A stretch of DNA of 42,935 bases, from the NCBI RefSeq assembly GCF_000248075.1, contig NZ_BAFB01000012.1, positions 1 through 42,935 of the forward strand. The letters run 5' to 3'. A program made the position numbers and the translations under genes. This document shows, piece after piece, positions 16,421 to 26,823 of the stretch (positions within the stretch are counted from its first letter, which is position 1; every line of letters starts with the position of its first letter). The DNA comes from Gordonia otitidis NBRC 100426 (lineage in GTDB: Bacteria > Actinomycetota > Actinomycetes > Mycobacteriales > Mycobacteriaceae). The notes under the pieces are model-generated. The model did no database searches. It was not told the DNA's origin and saw nothing but the letters and a program-made list of their open reading frames with translations.

Positions 16421-17335
16421 TCAGTACGCATCGGGGTTCCCGATGTCTTCCGGATCGATCCCGATCGACACACCGACATTGTCGATCAGGCGTGCCCGGC
16501 CGAGTCGGGCGGCGACGAGTAGTCGACCTTCGCCCTTCTCCGGCGCTTCGCCGAGAGCACGGTCGCGGAGTGCGAGATAGTCGAGTTCGAGCTCGGGCGA
16601 TGTCGCCAGAACCGCTTGTGCGGCAGCGAGTATCGCGCTCTTACCGCCGGGGGCCGCGTGCGCGCCTGCGGTGAGCGCGGCCGACAACGTGGTGGCGATC
16701 TCGCGCTGTTCGGGCGTCAGGTAGCGGTTGCGCGACGACAACGCGAGCCCGTCGGCCTCGCGCACCGTCGGAACACCGACGATGTCGACGTCGAGGTTGA
16801 GGTCGGCAACCATCTGCGCGATCAGCACCAGTTGCTGATAGTCCTTCTCGCCGAAGAACGCGGCATGCGGCGTGGCGATGTTGAGCAGCTTGCACACGAC
16901 GGTGAGCATCCCTGCGAAATGTCCCGGGCGAGCCGCGCCGTCGAGTATCTCTCCCGCGGGCCCCGGCACCACCGTGGTGCGCGGACCGAGCGGATACATG
17001 TCGGCGACAGTCGGCGCGAACACCAATTCCACACCGGCAGAACGCAACAAGTCGACGTCGTCGTCGAAGCTCCGTGGGTACGCGTCGAGGTCTTCGTTCT
17101 CGCCGAACTGCAACGGGTTGACGAAGATCGAGACGATGACCACCGCGTTGCCGACACTCTTTGCAGCGTCGACCAGTTGCAGGTGGCCCGCGTGGAGGGC
17201 GCCCATGGTCGGCACCAACACCACACGCCTGCCGGCACGCCGCAGCGCCTGACTCACCCGGTGCACCGTCGTGGGATCGTGATGCACCGTCAGCTCACCT
17301 CGCGTGTAGGCGTCCGGGCTCAGCGGGGCGGTCAT
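16421..17335 (-). CDS. panC: Pantothenate synthetase
   Basis: ATP-dependent condensation of pantoate with beta-alanine; 304 residues. Seen: [19 protein letters not shown] (ATP site with the HxGH motif), [31 protein letters not shown], and [14 protein letters not shown] (KMSKS-equivalent loop). The ATG at 17335 follows GAGAGGAG by four bases. It is preceded by the DUF2520 gene with a gap of 76 bases and followed by panD, which supplies beta-alanine. Confidence 0.96.
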   Translation of the reverse strand: MTAPLSPDAYTRGELTVHHDPTTVHRVSQALRRAGRRVVLVPTMGALHAGHLQLVDAAKSVGNAVVIVSIFVNPLQFGENEDLDAYPRSFDDDVDLLRSAGVELVFAPTVADMYPLGPRTTVVPGPAGEILDGAARPGHFAGMLTVVCKLLNIATPHAAFFGEKDYQQLVLIAQMVADLNLDVDIVGVPTVREADGLALSSRNRYLTPEQREIATTLSAALTAGAHAAPGGKSAILAAAQAVLATSPELELDYLALRDRALGEAPEKGEGRLLVAARLGRARLIDNVGVSIGIDPEDIGNPDAY

Positions 17336-17411
17336 CGTTCTCCTCTCACACGACGCGGGACACCCTGCGCCCCAGTCGTAGTCGATATCCGGGTAGTCGA
17401 CGTCGAAGTGG

Positions 17412-18461
17412 TCACTCTCGTCGCTCCAGTACCTCGATGAGCGGCTGGGGCGCATCGGTGTAGGTGGCTGCCCGCCGCGCGAGGATGCGGTAGGCCTCGG
17501 CAATCGCTGTGGGACGGTCGCCGCCCGGCAGCGCACGCAGCTCGGCGAGATGATCGGCGACGGCACCGGCGTCGCCCCGAGCAACCGGTCCGGTGAGTGC
17601 ATCCGGCCCCAGGTCGAGCACGTTGCGCAATGCCGCAGTGAGCAATGGGGCGAGGATGCGCTCGGCAAGCCGCTCGGAGTTCCCGTCGACGGTGGCCGCA
17701 TCACGGCTCGCCTCGCCCGCCGTACCCTCGATGGCTGCGTTCATCGCAGCGACAGCGTCGCAGACCAGTGCCACGAGATGATTCGCGCCGTGTGCGAGTG
17801 CGGCGTGGTACAGGGTTCGGTCGGCCTCCGCGATGCGCACGGGTTCGCCGCCCATTTCGAGCACGAGCGCCGACGCGATGGCCAGACCGACCTCGTCGGC
17901 AGCGGTCACACCGAAGCATGCCTGCTGTAGTCGGGCGGTGTCGTCGTCGGATCCGACGAACGTCATCGCGGGGTGTACGGCGAGCGGAAGCGCACCGAGG
18001 GCGGTGAGCGGCGCCAAGATCTCGACACCGTGTGCACCCGCGGTGTGCAGGACGAGGGTGCGCGGACGCAACCGTCCACTGTCGGCGATGTCGGCGACGA
18101 CGTCGCGGATGTCGGCGTCAGGCACCGCGATGATGAGGAGCTCGGCTCGCGCGACGACCTCGGGGAGGTCGAGTATCTGCGATTCGGGGAGCCGTTGCGT
18201 TGCGCGCTGACGGGACCGGGGAGATCGAGCGACAACTGCGCCCACCACATGACCAACCCGCTCGAGGGCCTCACCGAGTGCCGTCCCGACTCGCCCAGCC
18301 GAGACGATTCCGACAGTCAGACGGGCGGGCGTGGGTGGGTTGCTGACCCCGGCGAACTCCGCGGAGGAGGAATGCCCCAGACGCCCCGCGTCACTGCGCC
18401 TCTCATTCGACCCGCCATCAGGGGTCGAGGGCACGGCGGATTCGCCGTTCGGTGAGGTCAC
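17412..18461 (-). CDS. DUF2520 Rossmann-like protein
   Basis: A 349-residue cytosolic protein. The N-terminal Rossmann half starts [20 protein letters not shown] (GxGxxG-like, residues about 50-70) and contains [18 protein letters not shown] and HPAMTFVG. The C-terminal helical DUF2520 half contains [19 protein letters not shown]. The pattern is related to pyrroline-5-carboxylate reductase and F420-dependent reductases; the reaction is unknown. GTG 18461 is supported by GGGAGGA seven bases upstream. This corresponds to M. tuberculosis Rv3603c, always found just before panC, which hints at a link to pantothenate metabolism. In some bacteria related Rossmann proteins act as ketopantoate reductases, but that is only a suggestion here. 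Confidence 0.85.
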   Translation of the reverse strand: MTSPNGESAVPSTPDGGSNERRSDAGRLGHSSSAEFAGVSNPPTPARLTVGIVSAGRVGTALGEALERVGHVVGAVVARSPRSRQRATQRLPESQILDLPEVVARAELLIIAVPDADIRDVVADIADSGRLRPRTLVLHTAGAHGVEILAPLTALGALPLAVHPAMTFVGSDDDTARLQQACFGVTAADEVGLAIASALVLEMGGEPVRIAEADRTLYHAALAHGANHLVALVCDAVAAMNAAIEGTAGEASRDAATVDGNSERLAERILAPLLTAALRNVLDLGPDALTGPVARGDAGAVADHLAELRALPGGDRPTAIAEAYRILARRAATYTDAPQPLIEVLERRE

Positions 18462-18622
18462 CGGTGTCCTCCCAGGTCGTTCCAGTCCCAACTCTGGCGT
18501 GGGTACCGGACGTGCACCGCAATGCTAGGCGCTCGACGCGCCGCCGAGCCAATGCCTGTGAGACTCGTCACCTGGGCGGGGCATCGACTCCACTCGACGA
18601 GGTGGAGCGGCACTTGCCGACG

Positions 18623-20074
18623 TCAGTCCTCGCGACGCCGACGTCCGCCGCCCCCACCGCTGGGGGACTGACGAAGCTGATTGAGCAACTCGGCAACCGG
18701 AAGCCCTGCGGTGTGCGCCGCGTCGTGGTCGTCGTCCTCATCACGACGCCGCCGGCCGCCACCATAGGTGCGAGTCGCGTCGTCGCCGGTCTCGTGCCGA
18801 CCCGACGACGTCTCGGGTGCGACCTCGACGTCAGGTGCGACCTCGGCTTCCGATGCGACCTCGACGTCGGTTGCGACCTCGGCATCGGCTTCGGTGGCTC
18901 CCGGCTCCGACGGCTCCGACGTGGCGGCTCGGGACGGCCCGACGTAGAACCCGCCGGAGAACGGCGCCGACGTCGTCGGTCCCTGGTCGGCAGCCGACTG
19001 AGGCGTCGACGACTCGGCGGTGTCAAGAGTTCCGGAGGTGTACGGGGCCCGCGGCGACGGTTGTTCTTCGACGACGTCGACGACGACCTCCTCGGCGACG
19101 TCGCCGGGGGCTACGTAGTCCGCTGCGGACGCATCGCCGCGTGCACTGTCGTCGTGAGGGGTTTCGCCCGCGCGAGACTCCGTTGCGCCTGCGTGAGAGT
19201 CCTCGGTGGGTGTCTCGGCGTAGGTTGTCGCGTCCTCGGGGACCTCGTCGGCGATCACTTCGTCGACTCCCACAGCCTCGACCTCGTCGGCGCGGATCTC
19301 ATCGAGCGGGACCTCGGTGGCGATCCGGCCCGAAATCGGCGCATCACCCTGCACGACGGGCAGAACCTCGGTCAACTCGTTGGGGTCGACGTCGGAGCCG
19401 AAACGCCTCGGAGCATCGAACGGCCGGGAATCGCGACGTCGGTGTTCTGCGCCGGGTGCGGTCTGCTCGAAATCGCGTGCGGCGAGGGCCCCGTCGTCGT
19501 GGGCGGTGAAATCGGTCGAGCCGTAGGTGCCGGGATACACCGAACCGCTGCCGTAGTCGGGCTGCGAACGGCCAGACTGCGCGCCGAGCCCGCCGAGACC
19601 CGACGCCAACTCACGGAGCTTTTCGTTCGGTAGTGCTGCGCGCTGATCGGGCAACGATTCGCCGAGCAGCATCTCGAGACTCGAACGAAGTGCGAGGACC
19701 TGCGCCTTGAGTTCGGCGAGTTCGACGCCGGCCTCGTCGCTGATCTCCTTGCGGATCGTCGACTCGACGTCGAGCTCGTACTGCCTACGCGCAGCGATCT
19801 CTCGCTCGAGTTGCAACTCGTAGACCAGTCGGAGATCGCGGCTCTTGCTCTCGGCGCTCTCGGCCTGCCGGCGGTACCTCGTGATGAGAATCGCTGCGAT
19901 CACCGCGGCCCACAGCGCCGCGATCACCGCCAGCGATCCGAGCACCGAGATCTGGTCGGTGAAGAGCATCAGCACACTGGCCACCACGGCCAGCACGATG
20001 AGAAGACCCACCAGCCATTGCCCGACGCGACCGGAACGGCGTGAGTCGGCGGCACGGCCAGTCGAGGTCGTCAT
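18623..20074 (-). CDS. DUF6779 membrane protein with acidic repeat-rich tail
   Basis: A 483-residue protein corresponding to M. tuberculosis Rv3604c. Two adjacent membrane helices (about residues 18-40 and 44-65) are followed by a charged, probably coiled-coil region (about 66-150, SKSRDLRLVYELQLEREIAA and on to LAELKAQVLALRSSLEM). A long low-complexity tail is rich in Glu, Asp, Ala and Val, with runs alternating VATDVEVASEAEV, and it ends in GGGGGRRRRED. No catalytic motif. Start ATG with GAGGG upstream. The gene sits in the fol-pan operon with 90 bases after the DUF3180 gene. The architecture suggests a membrane-anchored scaffold, which is a guess. Confidence 0.8.
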   Translation of the reverse strand: MTTSTGRAADSRRSGRVGQWLVGLLIVLAVVASVLMLFTDQISVLGSLAVIAALWAAVIAAILITRYRRQAESAESKSRDLRLVYELQLEREIAARRQYELDVESTIRKEISDEAGVELAELKAQVLALRSSLEMLLGESLPDQRAALPNEKLRELASGLGGLGAQSGRSQPDYGSGSVYPGTYGSTDFTAHDDGALAARDFEQTAPGAEHRRRDSRPFDAPRRFGSDVDPNELTEVLPVVQGDAPISGRIATEVPLDEIRADEVEAVGVDEVIADEVPEDATTYAETPTEDSHAGATESRAGETPHDDSARGDASAADYVAPGDVAEEVVVDVVEEQPSPRAPYTSGTLDTAESSTPQSAADQGPTTSAPFSGGFYVGPSRAATSEPSEPGATEADAEVATDVEVASEAEVAPDVEVAPETSSGRHETGDDATRTYGGGRRRRDEDDDHDAAHTAGLPVAELLNQLRQSPSGGGGGRRRRED

Positions 20075-20164
20075 GACCGTGAACTTACCCTCTGACGGCC
20101 CGCGCGACGGCGAGGCGGGTGCGGAGAGTCATGATTCGCACGCTGATATGTGGATGTCGGTCGC

Positions 20165-20707
20165 TCACGCGGGTCCGGGATGCCCGTCCGCACGCGGTTG
20201 TGTCGTCTGGTCGGTCGGGTCGTCGGGTGCTCGACAGCAGTACTCGAGCCAGAGCGCCGCGACGACGAGAACAAGGCCCCCGAACGCTCCGACGATCGCG
20301 CCCGGCTTGTCGTGTTCGGCGGAGGTGACGCCGTGTTGACTCCACAGGAACACCAGCATGCCCACCCACACACCGACGGCAACGGCGCCCAGGATGGCCG
20401 ACGCCTTGGCCAATGCCAACACCCGCGCAGCTGTCAGCGGGTGCAACTGTCCACGGGCGCGGCCCACCTGACGGTCGGCGACGCGTGCGCGCACGACGAA
20501 GGCTATGGCCGTCTCGATCGCCGCGAGGACGTACAGCACGAGTCCGGCCAGCAGCGGCAACGGGGGCAGCGCCGAGTAGTTGTAGCGAACGAGTATCCAG
20601 GCGATGAGGGCCACGAAGACCGCGATGATGAGTAGGTCGCGAGGCCGGGTGGGTCCGAGCCCCGGCTCGTCGGACTCCGGCGGCGTCGACGGGTTCGGCG
20701 CGGTCAT
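20165..20707 (-). CDS. DUF3180 membrane protein
   Basis: Integral membrane protein of 180 residues with four predicted helices (about residues 26-43, 50-70, 100-122, 137-157), equivalent to M. tuberculosis Rv3605c. [19 protein letters not shown] near the N terminus and the Arg-rich loop [20 protein letters not shown] are typical of DUF3180. Its ATG overlaps the folK stop (ATGA), so it is translationally coupled to folate synthesis. The function is unknown. Constant linkage to folK across Mycobacteriales is the only clue. Confidence 0.85.
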   Translation of the reverse strand: MTAPNPSTPPESDEPGLGPTRPRDLLIIAVFVALIAWILVRYNYSALPPLPLLAGLVLYVLAAIETAIAFVVRARVADRQVGRARGQLHPLTAARVLALAKASAILGAVAVGVWVGMLVFLWSQHGVTSAEHDKPGAIVGAFGGLVLVVAALWLEYCCRAPDDPTDQTTQPRADGHPGPA

Positions 20708-21240
20708 CCGACTGCCTCGCTGCTGGCGGGTCCGCCGTTCGTCGTCAGCCTGCGAACACCCTCGCGCTCGGCGGTGGGCAGGGCCTCGACGAGGTCGACG
20801 ACCGAGCGGGGGCCGTCAGGCGTCCACAGCGTCGCATCCGGTTCGATCTCCAGCCAGGGCACCAGCACGAAGGCACGCTGCGCCGCGCGGGGATGTGGCA
20901 GGGTCAGCTCCTCGTCGGCGCTGATGATCGGCGTCCCCGCTTCGTCGCTCGCGCAGATCACGTCGACGTCGAGCGTCCGCGGACCCCAACGGACCTCACG
21001 CGTTCGGTGCGCGGCGCGCTCGAGGTCGAATCCCCGCTGCAACCAGTCGCGTGCGGAGACCGGGCCGTCGACGATGAGCGTGATGTTGTAGAAGTCGGGC
21101 TGCTCGACGCCACCCCACGGGGCCGTCGTGTAGATACTCGACGCTGCGACGAGGTCGCCGGCGAGCGCATCGACGACCTCGTGCAGTCGGGCTGCACGGT
21201 CGCCGAGATTGGTGCCCGCGGACAGGACGGCGCGCGTCAC
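20704..21240 (-). CDS. folK: 6-hydroxymethyl-7,8-dihydropterin pyrophosphokinase
   Basis: HPPK, 178 residues; transfers pyrophosphate from ATP to hydroxymethyl-dihydropterin. Motifs: [33 protein letters not shown] (pterin site), and the signature [17 protein letters not shown]. Then [18 protein letters not shown] follows. The GTG start overlaps the folB stop (GTGA) and places the first beta strand at the N terminus; the frame stays open upstream only through folB. Confidence 0.96.
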   Translation of the reverse strand: MTRAVLSAGTNLGDRAARLHEVVDALAGDLVAASSIYTTAPWGGVEQPDFYNITLIVDGPVSARDWLQRGFDLERAAHRTREVRWGPRTLDVDVICASDEAGTPIISADEELTLPHPRAAQRAFVLVPWLEIEPDATLWTPDGPRSVVDLVEALPTAEREGVRRLTTNGGPASSEAVG

Positions 21241-21617
21241 CGCAGACCACCCGCGGACTTCCGGGACCGCCGGGTGACGACGGCGACGTCGGCGAAATCC
21301 AACGGGATCGGCGCCGAAGGCTTGTGTACGACCACCTCGCAGGCGTGGATGCGGTCGTCGAGCATGATCTGCTCGGCTATCTCTCCGCCGACGGCCTCGA
21401 TGAGGTTGCGCGGTTCTCCTGCGACGACGTCGTGAACCTGCTGCGCGAGTGTGCCGTAGTCGACGGTGTCGGCGAGGTCGTCCGACTCTGCCGCGGCACG
21501 GAGGTCGGTCCACAGCGTGACGTCGATGACGAAGTCCTGGCCGTCGCGCCGCTCGTGGTCGAAGACACCGTGGTTGCCCCGCACGCGCAGGCCGCGCAGT
21601 TCGATTCGGTCAGCCAT
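21237..21617 (-). CDS. folB: Dihydroneopterin aldolase
   Basis: Converts dihydroneopterin to hydroxymethyl-dihydropterin; 126 residues. Seen: [20 protein letters not shown] (the GxHG/GVxxxER substrate region), [21 protein letters not shown], and [19 protein letters not shown] with the catalytic Lys. ATG 21617 has GGGGAG seven bases upstream and overlaps the end of folP by eight bases. An ATG 15 bases earlier is a poorer alternative. Confidence 0.96.
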   Translation of the reverse strand: MADRIELRGLRVRGNHGVFDHERRDGQDFVIDVTLWTDLRAAAESDDLADTVDYGTLAQQVHDVVAGEPRNLIEAVGGEIAEQIMLDDRIHACEVVVHKPSAPIPLDFADVAVVTRRSRKSAGGLR

Positions 21618-22527
21618 CCTGCTGCTCCCCATGGACGGTGTGCCGGTCGCGGCCCCCCGCGCGCCATGCAGCTGCCACGGTGACCGCGTCGCGATTCGCC
21701 GCGACGTCGTGCACGCGCACGCCCCACGCGCCGTGGATCGCGGCAATCGCGCTGATCGACGCGGTCGCGATCTCGCGTCCCTCCGGCGGGCGGGCGTCGC
21801 CGTCGACGGCGAGCAGGGTTCCGAGGAAACGCTTGCGCGATGCCCCGACCAACACGGGGAAACCCAGGCCGACCAGGGTCGGCAGCGCATTGAGCAGCGC
21901 CCAATTGTGTTGCGCCGTCTTGGCGAATCCCAGTCCGGGATCGAGGATGATGTTGTCGGGATCGACGCCGACGTCGACCGCGGCGTCGACCTGGCCCAGC
22001 AGCTCACGACTGACCTCGGCGACGACATCGCGGTATCCGCCGGTGTCGTCGACGCGATGAGTGAATCGACGCCCGGCATCGGACTCGGCTGCCGCGGGAC
22101 GCCAGTGCATGAGAATCCAGGGCAGCCCCACCTCGGCGAGGAGTGACGCCATGCCCGCATCGGCACGGCCGCCCGAGACGTCGTTGACGATCGTCGCCCC
22201 CGCATCGATGGCGGCCTCCGCGACCGCGGCGCGCATCGTGTCGACAGACACCTGCACACCTTCGTCGGCGAGTGCTGATATCACCGGTACGACACGTTTG
22301 ATCTCGACGGCCTCGTCCACTCGGATCGCGCCGGGTCGGGTGGATTCGCCACCGACGTCGATGATGTCGGCGCCGTCGGCGTGCAGACGCAGCCCGTGCT
22401 CGACGGCCCGGTCGGGGTCGAGATATCTGCCGCCGTCGGAGAACGAGTCCGCGGTGACGTTGACGATCCCCATCACCTGCGTACGCGCGGAATCGCGGGT
22501 TCCGGCGTCGACCGGGTCGTCGGTCAC
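21610..22527 (-). CDS. folP: Dihydropteroate synthase
   Basis: Joins p-aminobenzoate to the pterin pyrophosphate; this is the sulfonamide target. About 305 residues, starting at a GTG that overlaps the folE stop. DHPS signatures: [19 protein letters not shown] (loop 1), [17 protein letters not shown] (loop 2), [37 protein letters not shown], and [13 protein letters not shown]. It corresponds to folP1 of mycobacteria. Confidence 0.97.
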   Translation of the reverse strand: MTDDPVDAGTRDSARTQVMGIVNVTADSFSDGGRYLDPDRAVEHGLRLHADGADIIDVGGESTRPGAIRVDEAVEIKRVVPVISALADEGVQVSVDTMRAAVAEAAIDAGATIVNDVSGGRADAGMASLLAEVGLPWILMHWRPAAAESDAGRRFTHRVDDTGGYRDVVAEVSRELLGQVDAAVDVGVDPDNIILDPGLGFAKTAQHNWALLNALPTLVGLGFPVLVGASRKRFLGTLLAVDGDARPPEGREIATASISAIAAIHGAWGVRVHDVAANRDAVTVAAAWRAGGRDRHTVHGEQQDG

Positions 22528-23162
22528 CGGGTGATGAGGTCGAGTGCCTCGCCGCGTGACACGGCGCTGGTCTTGAAGATGCCACGCACCGCCGATGTGG
22601 TGGTGCGCGCACCGGGCTTGCGTATGCCCCGCATCGCCATGCACAGGTGCTCGGCCTCGATCACGACGATCACACCCCGCGGATTGAGCCGATTGACCAG
22701 GGCATCGGCGATCTGACTCGTCAGTCGCTCCTGCACCTGCGGGCGCTTGGCGTACAGGTCGACGACCCGCGCCAACTTCGACAGTCCGGTCACCTGGCCG
22801 GTGGGTCCGGGGATGTAACCGACGTGGGCGACGCCGTGGAACGACACCAGATGATGCTCACACGTCGAGTACATCGGGATGTCCTTGACCAGCACCAGTT
22901 CGTCGTGGTCCTCGTCGAAGATCGTCGCGAGCACCTCCGACGGGTCGGTGTAAAGGCCCGCGAACATCTCTCGATAGGCGTTGGCGACACGAGTCGGCGT
23001 GCGACGCAGCCCTTCGCGGTCGGGATCCTCGCCGACCGCGATGAGCAACTCGCGTACCGCCGCCTCGGCGCGTTGCTGATCGAAGAAGCGTCCGCCGTCG
23101 ACCGTCGTCGCGTGCGATGCGTCCTCGTGAGTCGCAATGTCGTGACCCTCGCTGATTGTCAT
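22524..23162 (-). CDS. folE: GTP cyclohydrolase I, type FolE1
   Basis: Zinc enzyme opening GTP to dihydroneopterin triphosphate, the first folate step; 212 residues. The motifs are [20 protein letters not shown] (zinc Cys and catalytic His), [20 protein letters not shown] and [16 protein letters not shown] (second zinc Cys), ending with TRGEF-like [11 protein letters not shown]. The ATG follows a weak GAGGG. It lies 11 bases after ftsH and overlaps folP by four, so ftsH-folE-folP-folB-folK-DUF3180 reads as one translationally chained unit. Confidence 0.97.
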   Translation of the reverse strand: MTISEGHDIATHEDASHATTVDGGRFFDQQRAEAAVRELLIAVGEDPDREGLRRTPTRVANAYREMFAGLYTDPSEVLATIFDEDHDELVLVKDIPMYSTCEHHLVSFHGVAHVGYIPGPTGQVTGLSKLARVVDLYAKRPQVQERLTSQIADALVNRLNPRGVIVVIEAEHLCMAMRGIRKPGARTTTSAVRGIFKTSAVSRGEALDLITR

Positions 23163-23173
23163 CGATCCGACCC

Positions 23174-25612
23174 TCAGGCTCCGTCTCCGTGTGAACCGTT
23201 GCGTGGCGACCCCTCACCGTCGTCGCGGTGTTGCCCTCCACCGTTGTGACCGGTGCCGTGCTGACCACCATAGGGGCCGTACTCGTGGCCGTTTTGCTGA
23301 TTACCGTTGGCGCCGTTCGGGTTTCCGCCGCTCGGGTAGCCCTGGGGCTGGTAGCCGCCCTGCTGTTGACCGTCGGGACGGTATCCCCCCGGCTGGTAGC
23401 CGCCGCCTGCCTGGTAACCACCCGATTGGGGCGGCCACCCGGGGGCGGACCAGTCGCGGGGTGCGCCGTAATCGGGTCGCGTTCCACTTCCCTGGGAGCC
23501 AGGGGGGTTGTTCCCCTGCTCGGGATAGGGAGGTGCATAGCCCTGCCCGGGCGTCGGATACGGACTTCCGTAATAGGGCTGCTGTCCACCCACATACCCC
23601 GACGGCGGTGTTCCGCCCGGTGCACTCCCGGCACCGACGGGCTCACGCACGGGCTCCGGCGGTGGCGGTGGCCACGGCTCGCCGCGTTCTATCGCCAGCT
23701 CCCCGGGAGTCTTCACCGGGGGCTTGTCGCTCGGGGTGCGCTCACCGAATTCGTTGAACGTGGTGATCCGCGGGCGCTTCTCGACGTTGGCGAGGATCCG
23801 CTCGAGATCCTTGCGGGTCAGCGTCTCCTTCTCCAGGAGTTCACTGGCCAGGATGTCGAGGGTGTCGCGGTACTCGGAGAGGATTGCCCAGGCCTCGGTG
23901 TGTGCGGCCTCGATGAGTCGACGTACCTCGTCGTCGATCTCGCTGGCCACCTCGGCCGAGTAGTCGCTCTGTGCACCCATGCTGCGTCCGAGGAAGGGGT
24001 CGCCCTGCTCCTGGCCGTAGCGGACAGCACCGAGCTTGGCGCTCATGCCGTATTCGGTGACCATCGCGCGGGCGATCTTGGTTGCCTGGTCGATGTCCGA
24101 CGACGCGCCGGTCGTCGGCTCGTGGAAGACGAGTTCCTCCGACGCACGACCACCCATCGCCATGACCAGGCGAGCGATCATCTCCGAACGGGTCATCAGG
24201 TCCTTGTCCTGCTCGGGAACGGCGAGGGCGTGGCCGCCCGTCCGTCCGCGGGCGAGGATCGTGACCTTGTAGATCGGATCGAGATCGGGCATCGCCCATG
24301 CCGCGAGCGTGTGACCGCTCTCGTGGTAGGCAACGACCTTCTTCTCGTGTTCGCTGATGATGCGGCTCTTGCGGCGCGGTCCACCGATCACGCGGTCGAC
24401 AGCCTCTTCGAGCATCTCGGCGGTGATCACCGTCTTGTTCTCGCGGGCGGCGAGGAGCGCGGCCTCGTTGACGACGTTGGCGAGGTCGGCGCCCGACATT
24501 CCCGGTGTTCGCTTGGCGAGGCCGTCGAGGTCGGCGTCCTCTGCGATGGGCTTGCCCTTGGCGTGCACCTTCAGGATCGCGCGACGCCCGGCGATGTCGG
24601 GGTTGCCGACCGGAATCTGTCGGTCGAAACGGCCGGGACGCAGCAGCGCCGGGTCGAGGATGTCGGGGCGGTTGGTGGCCGCGATCAAGATGACACCCGA
24701 CCGGTCGCCGAAGCCGTCCATCTCGACGAGCAGCTGGTTGAGTGTCTGCTCGCGTTCGTCGTGTCCACCGCCGAGGCCTGCCCCACGCTGACGGCCCACC
24801 GCGTCGATCTCGTCGACGAAGATGATGCAGGGACTGTTGTTCTTGGCCTGCTCGAACAGGTCACGCACACGCGACGCGCCGACACCGACGAACATCTCGA
24901 CGAAGTCCGAACCCGAGATGGTGAAGAACGGCACGCCCGCCTCACCCGCGACGGCTCGCGCGAGCAGCGTCTTACCGGTTCCGGGCGGGCCGTAGAGCAG
25001 CACGCCGCGCGGGATCTTCGCGCCGAGCGCCTGGTAGCGCGCGGGGTTCTGTAGGAAGTCCTTGATCTCGTAGAGCTCTTCGACCGCTTCGTCGGCGCCT
25101 GCGACGTCGGCGAACGTGGTCTTGGGCATGTCCTTGGACAGCTGCTTGGCCTTGGACTTGCCGAAGCCCATCACGCCACCCTTGCCGCCGCCCTGCATGC
25201 GGTTCATGACGAAGAAGAACAGCCCGAACAGCAACAGCATCGGCAGCAGGAAGATCATGATCTGCCAGAACACCGACTGCTGGGTGACATTGGTCTGGTA
25301 GCCGGCCCCCGTCGACTTGACCGAGTCGAAGACCTGCTCGCCCGCGGACGCCGGGTACTTGGTCGTGATCTTCGAAACGTCCTGGCCGTCGACCTTGATC
25401 GGCTCCTTGGTCTCGATCCGCAGTTGCTGCTCGCGGTCGTCGATCTGGATGAACTTGGTGTTCTTGGTGTTGAGCTGAGTCAGCGCGACAGAGGTGTCGA
25501 CCCCGGTGTATCCGCGATCACCGTCGCGTAGCGCGTACCAGCCCCACAAGGCCAGCACGATCACCGCGAGGATCGCGAGATTGCGGAAGACTGTCTTTCG
25601 GTTCTGGTTCAT
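23174..25612 (-). CDS. ftsH: ATP-dependent zinc metalloprotease FtsH
   Basis: Membrane-anchored AAA protease of about 812 residues that degrades damaged membrane and regulatory proteins. Order: TM1 (about residues 10-30), extracytoplasmic domain, TM2 (about 112-132), Walker A GPPGTGKT near 205, Walker [12 protein letters not shown], second region of homology ([20 protein letters not shown]), and the zinc site HESGH near 433. The catalytic core ends near residue 640. A tail of about 160 residues follows, built of Pro, Gly, Gln, Tyr and Asn ([12 protein letters not shown] and similar), ending GSHGDGA. ATG 25612 and ATG 25618 are both possible, with no clear Shine-Dalgarno. It is the first gene of the folate operon. 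Confidence 0.96.
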   Translation of the reverse strand: MNQNRKTVFRNLAILAVIVLALWGWYALRDGDRGYTGVDTSVALTQLNTKNTKFIQIDDREQQLRIETKEPIKVDGQDVSKITTKYPASAGEQVFDSVKSTGAGYQTNVTQQSVFWQIMIFLLPMLLLFGLFFFVMNRMQGGGKGGVMGFGKSKAKQLSKDMPKTTFADVAGADEAVEELYEIKDFLQNPARYQALGAKIPRGVLLYGPPGTGKTLLARAVAGEAGVPFFTISGSDFVEMFVGVGASRVRDLFEQAKNNSPCIIFVDEIDAVGRQRGAGLGGGHDEREQTLNQLLVEMDGFGDRSGVILIAATNRPDILDPALLRPGRFDRQIPVGNPDIAGRRAILKVHAKGKPIAEDADLDGLAKRTPGMSGADLANVVNEAALLAARENKTVITAEMLEEAVDRVIGGPRRKSRIISEHEKKVVAYHESGHTLAAWAMPDLDPIYKVTILARGRTGGHALAVPEQDKDLMTRSEMIARLVMAMGGRASEELVFHEPTTGASSDIDQATKIARAMVTEYGMSAKLGAVRYGQEQGDPFLGRSMGAQSDYSAEVASEIDDEVRRLIEAAHTEAWAILSEYRDTLDILASELLEKETLTRKDLERILANVEKRPRITTFNEFGERTPSDKPPVKTPGELAIERGEPWPPPPPEPVREPVGAGSAPGGTPPSGYVGGQQPYYGSPYPTPGQGYAPPYPEQGNNPPGSQGSGTRPDYGAPRDWSAPGWPPQSGGYQAGGGYQPGGYRPDGQQQGGYQPQGYPSGGNPNGANGNQQNGHEYGPYGGQHGTGHNGGGQHRDDGEGSPRNGSHGDGA

Positions 25613-25844
25613 GCGCATTGGTGGAGGTCCAGGCTCTGCGTGGGGCCGCCCGGCGCCGTTACCACTGTCCTTCCCATCGGTTTTCCAACGATGTGAACGC
25701 CACCCGAGGGTTCGGTCGTACACATAGAGGCTACCGGTCAACGATCATGCAGGTGAAACCGTTCCCCGCGGTGAAATCGTCGGCCGTCGTCGTTTCGACC
25801 TCACCGTCGGCTCGGCGTGTGCGATCGTCCGCGCTCCCCGGACG

Positions 25845-26420
25845 TCACTTCTCGTACACCGACGCCCGCAGGCGGCCGATGAAGGGCAGGTCGCGATAGC
25901 GCTCGGCGTAGTCGAGGCCGTATCCGACGACGAATTCGTTGGGGATGTCGAACCCGATGTCGGCGACCTCGACCGGGGATCGGACCGCTTCGGGTTTGCG
26001 CAGCAACGTGCAGACGGCGAGTGACCGTGGCTGCCGCGTGGCGAGGTTCTTCATCAGCCACGACAGCGTGAGTCCCGAGTCGATGATGTCCTCGACGATC
26101 AGCACGTCCCGGCCGGCGATGTCACGGTCGAGATCCTTCAGGATGCGCACCACACCGGACGAGGAGGTCGCCGAGCCGTAGCTCGACACCGCCATGAACT
26201 CCATCTGCGAGGGGATGGGCAGCGCACGGGCGAAGTCGGTCATGAACATGATCGCGCCCTTGAGGACACCGATCAGGACGAGATCGTCCTGCAGGTCCGT
26301 GTAGCGCGCCGCCACCGACGCAGCCAGCTCGGCGGTTCGAGCCTTGATCTGTTCCTCCGTGATGAGGACTGCCTCGATGTCGTCACCGTAGTGGTGCTCG
26401 ATCTCGATCTCGGAATGCAC
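25845..26420 (-). CDS. hpt: Hypoxanthine-guanine phosphoribosyltransferase
   Basis: Purine salvage enzyme of 191 residues making IMP and GMP from PRPP. Motifs: [31 protein letters not shown] (flexible loop), the PRPP-binding [14 protein letters not shown], and [23 protein letters not shown] 26420 ([14 protein letters not shown]) gives the family length; the open frame upstream is not conserved in style. 232 bases separate it from ftsH, with no gene seen there. The plus-strand accessory block starts upstream of it. Confidence 0.96.
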   Translation of the reverse strand: MHSEIEIEHHYGDDIEAVLITEEQIKARTAELAASVAARYTDLQDDLVLIGVLKGAIMFMTDFARALPIPSQMEFMAVSSYGSATSSSGVVRILKDLDRDIAGRDVLIVEDIIDSGLTLSWLMKNLATRQPRSLAVCTLLRKPEAVRSPVEVADIGFDIPNEFVVGYGLDYAERYRDLPFIGRLRASVYEK

Positions 26421-26823
26421 GGATACCAGCTTGACATGTCGGGTAGCCGCGGGTCGCAGTCGGTGCCGAGCGATGCCGAAGCCTCCCCCATCCACCCGAG
26501 GACCCGCGCCTCGAGATCGGGGCGATCCGACAACGAACAAATAGGTCGAGAACGATCCCCCGATCGGACGACATTCATCCTCCGTTAACAGGACATTCGT
26601 ATCACGGGGAGATAACAAACCGTATCAGGCGTCACCTTTGCGGCGGGTTTCCCGCACATTCCCGTATTTCCGATGAGAATCCACTTCGGGACATCGTCGA
26701 TCAATTCTATTAATGCATCTAAACAATGATGTTCCGGGATTCAGATCGGTAAAACCGCTCGGGGCCGCGGGATCTTACGCCGAATCCGCCACCAATCGGA
26801 TCGAGGATATGGACGGAACACCG
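26421..26823. promoter_or_regulatory. Divergent intergenic region, AT-richer than the rest
   Basis: About 400 bases without a convincing gene between hpt (minus) and the DUF8020-like gene (plus). From about 26580 to 26750 the sequence is visibly AT-richer than the rest of the window, with GTTAACAG, GATAACAAACC and CTATTAATGCATCTAAACAATG. TATTAA at 26708-26713 is a candidate -10 element for the plus-strand gene, but no good -35 is seen. The hpt promoter must also lie here. The composition change marks the left edge of the accessory block. Confidence 0.45.

Noticed and set aside
23228..25054. A 608-codon open frame on the plus strand
   Set aside because: Antisense to ftsH, which has all its motifs on the other strand; no domain is recognisable in this frame.
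25613..25844. A small gene between ftsH and hpt
   Set aside because: The open frames there have no plausible ribosome site or protein-like composition; the region is best read as the ftsH promoter area.
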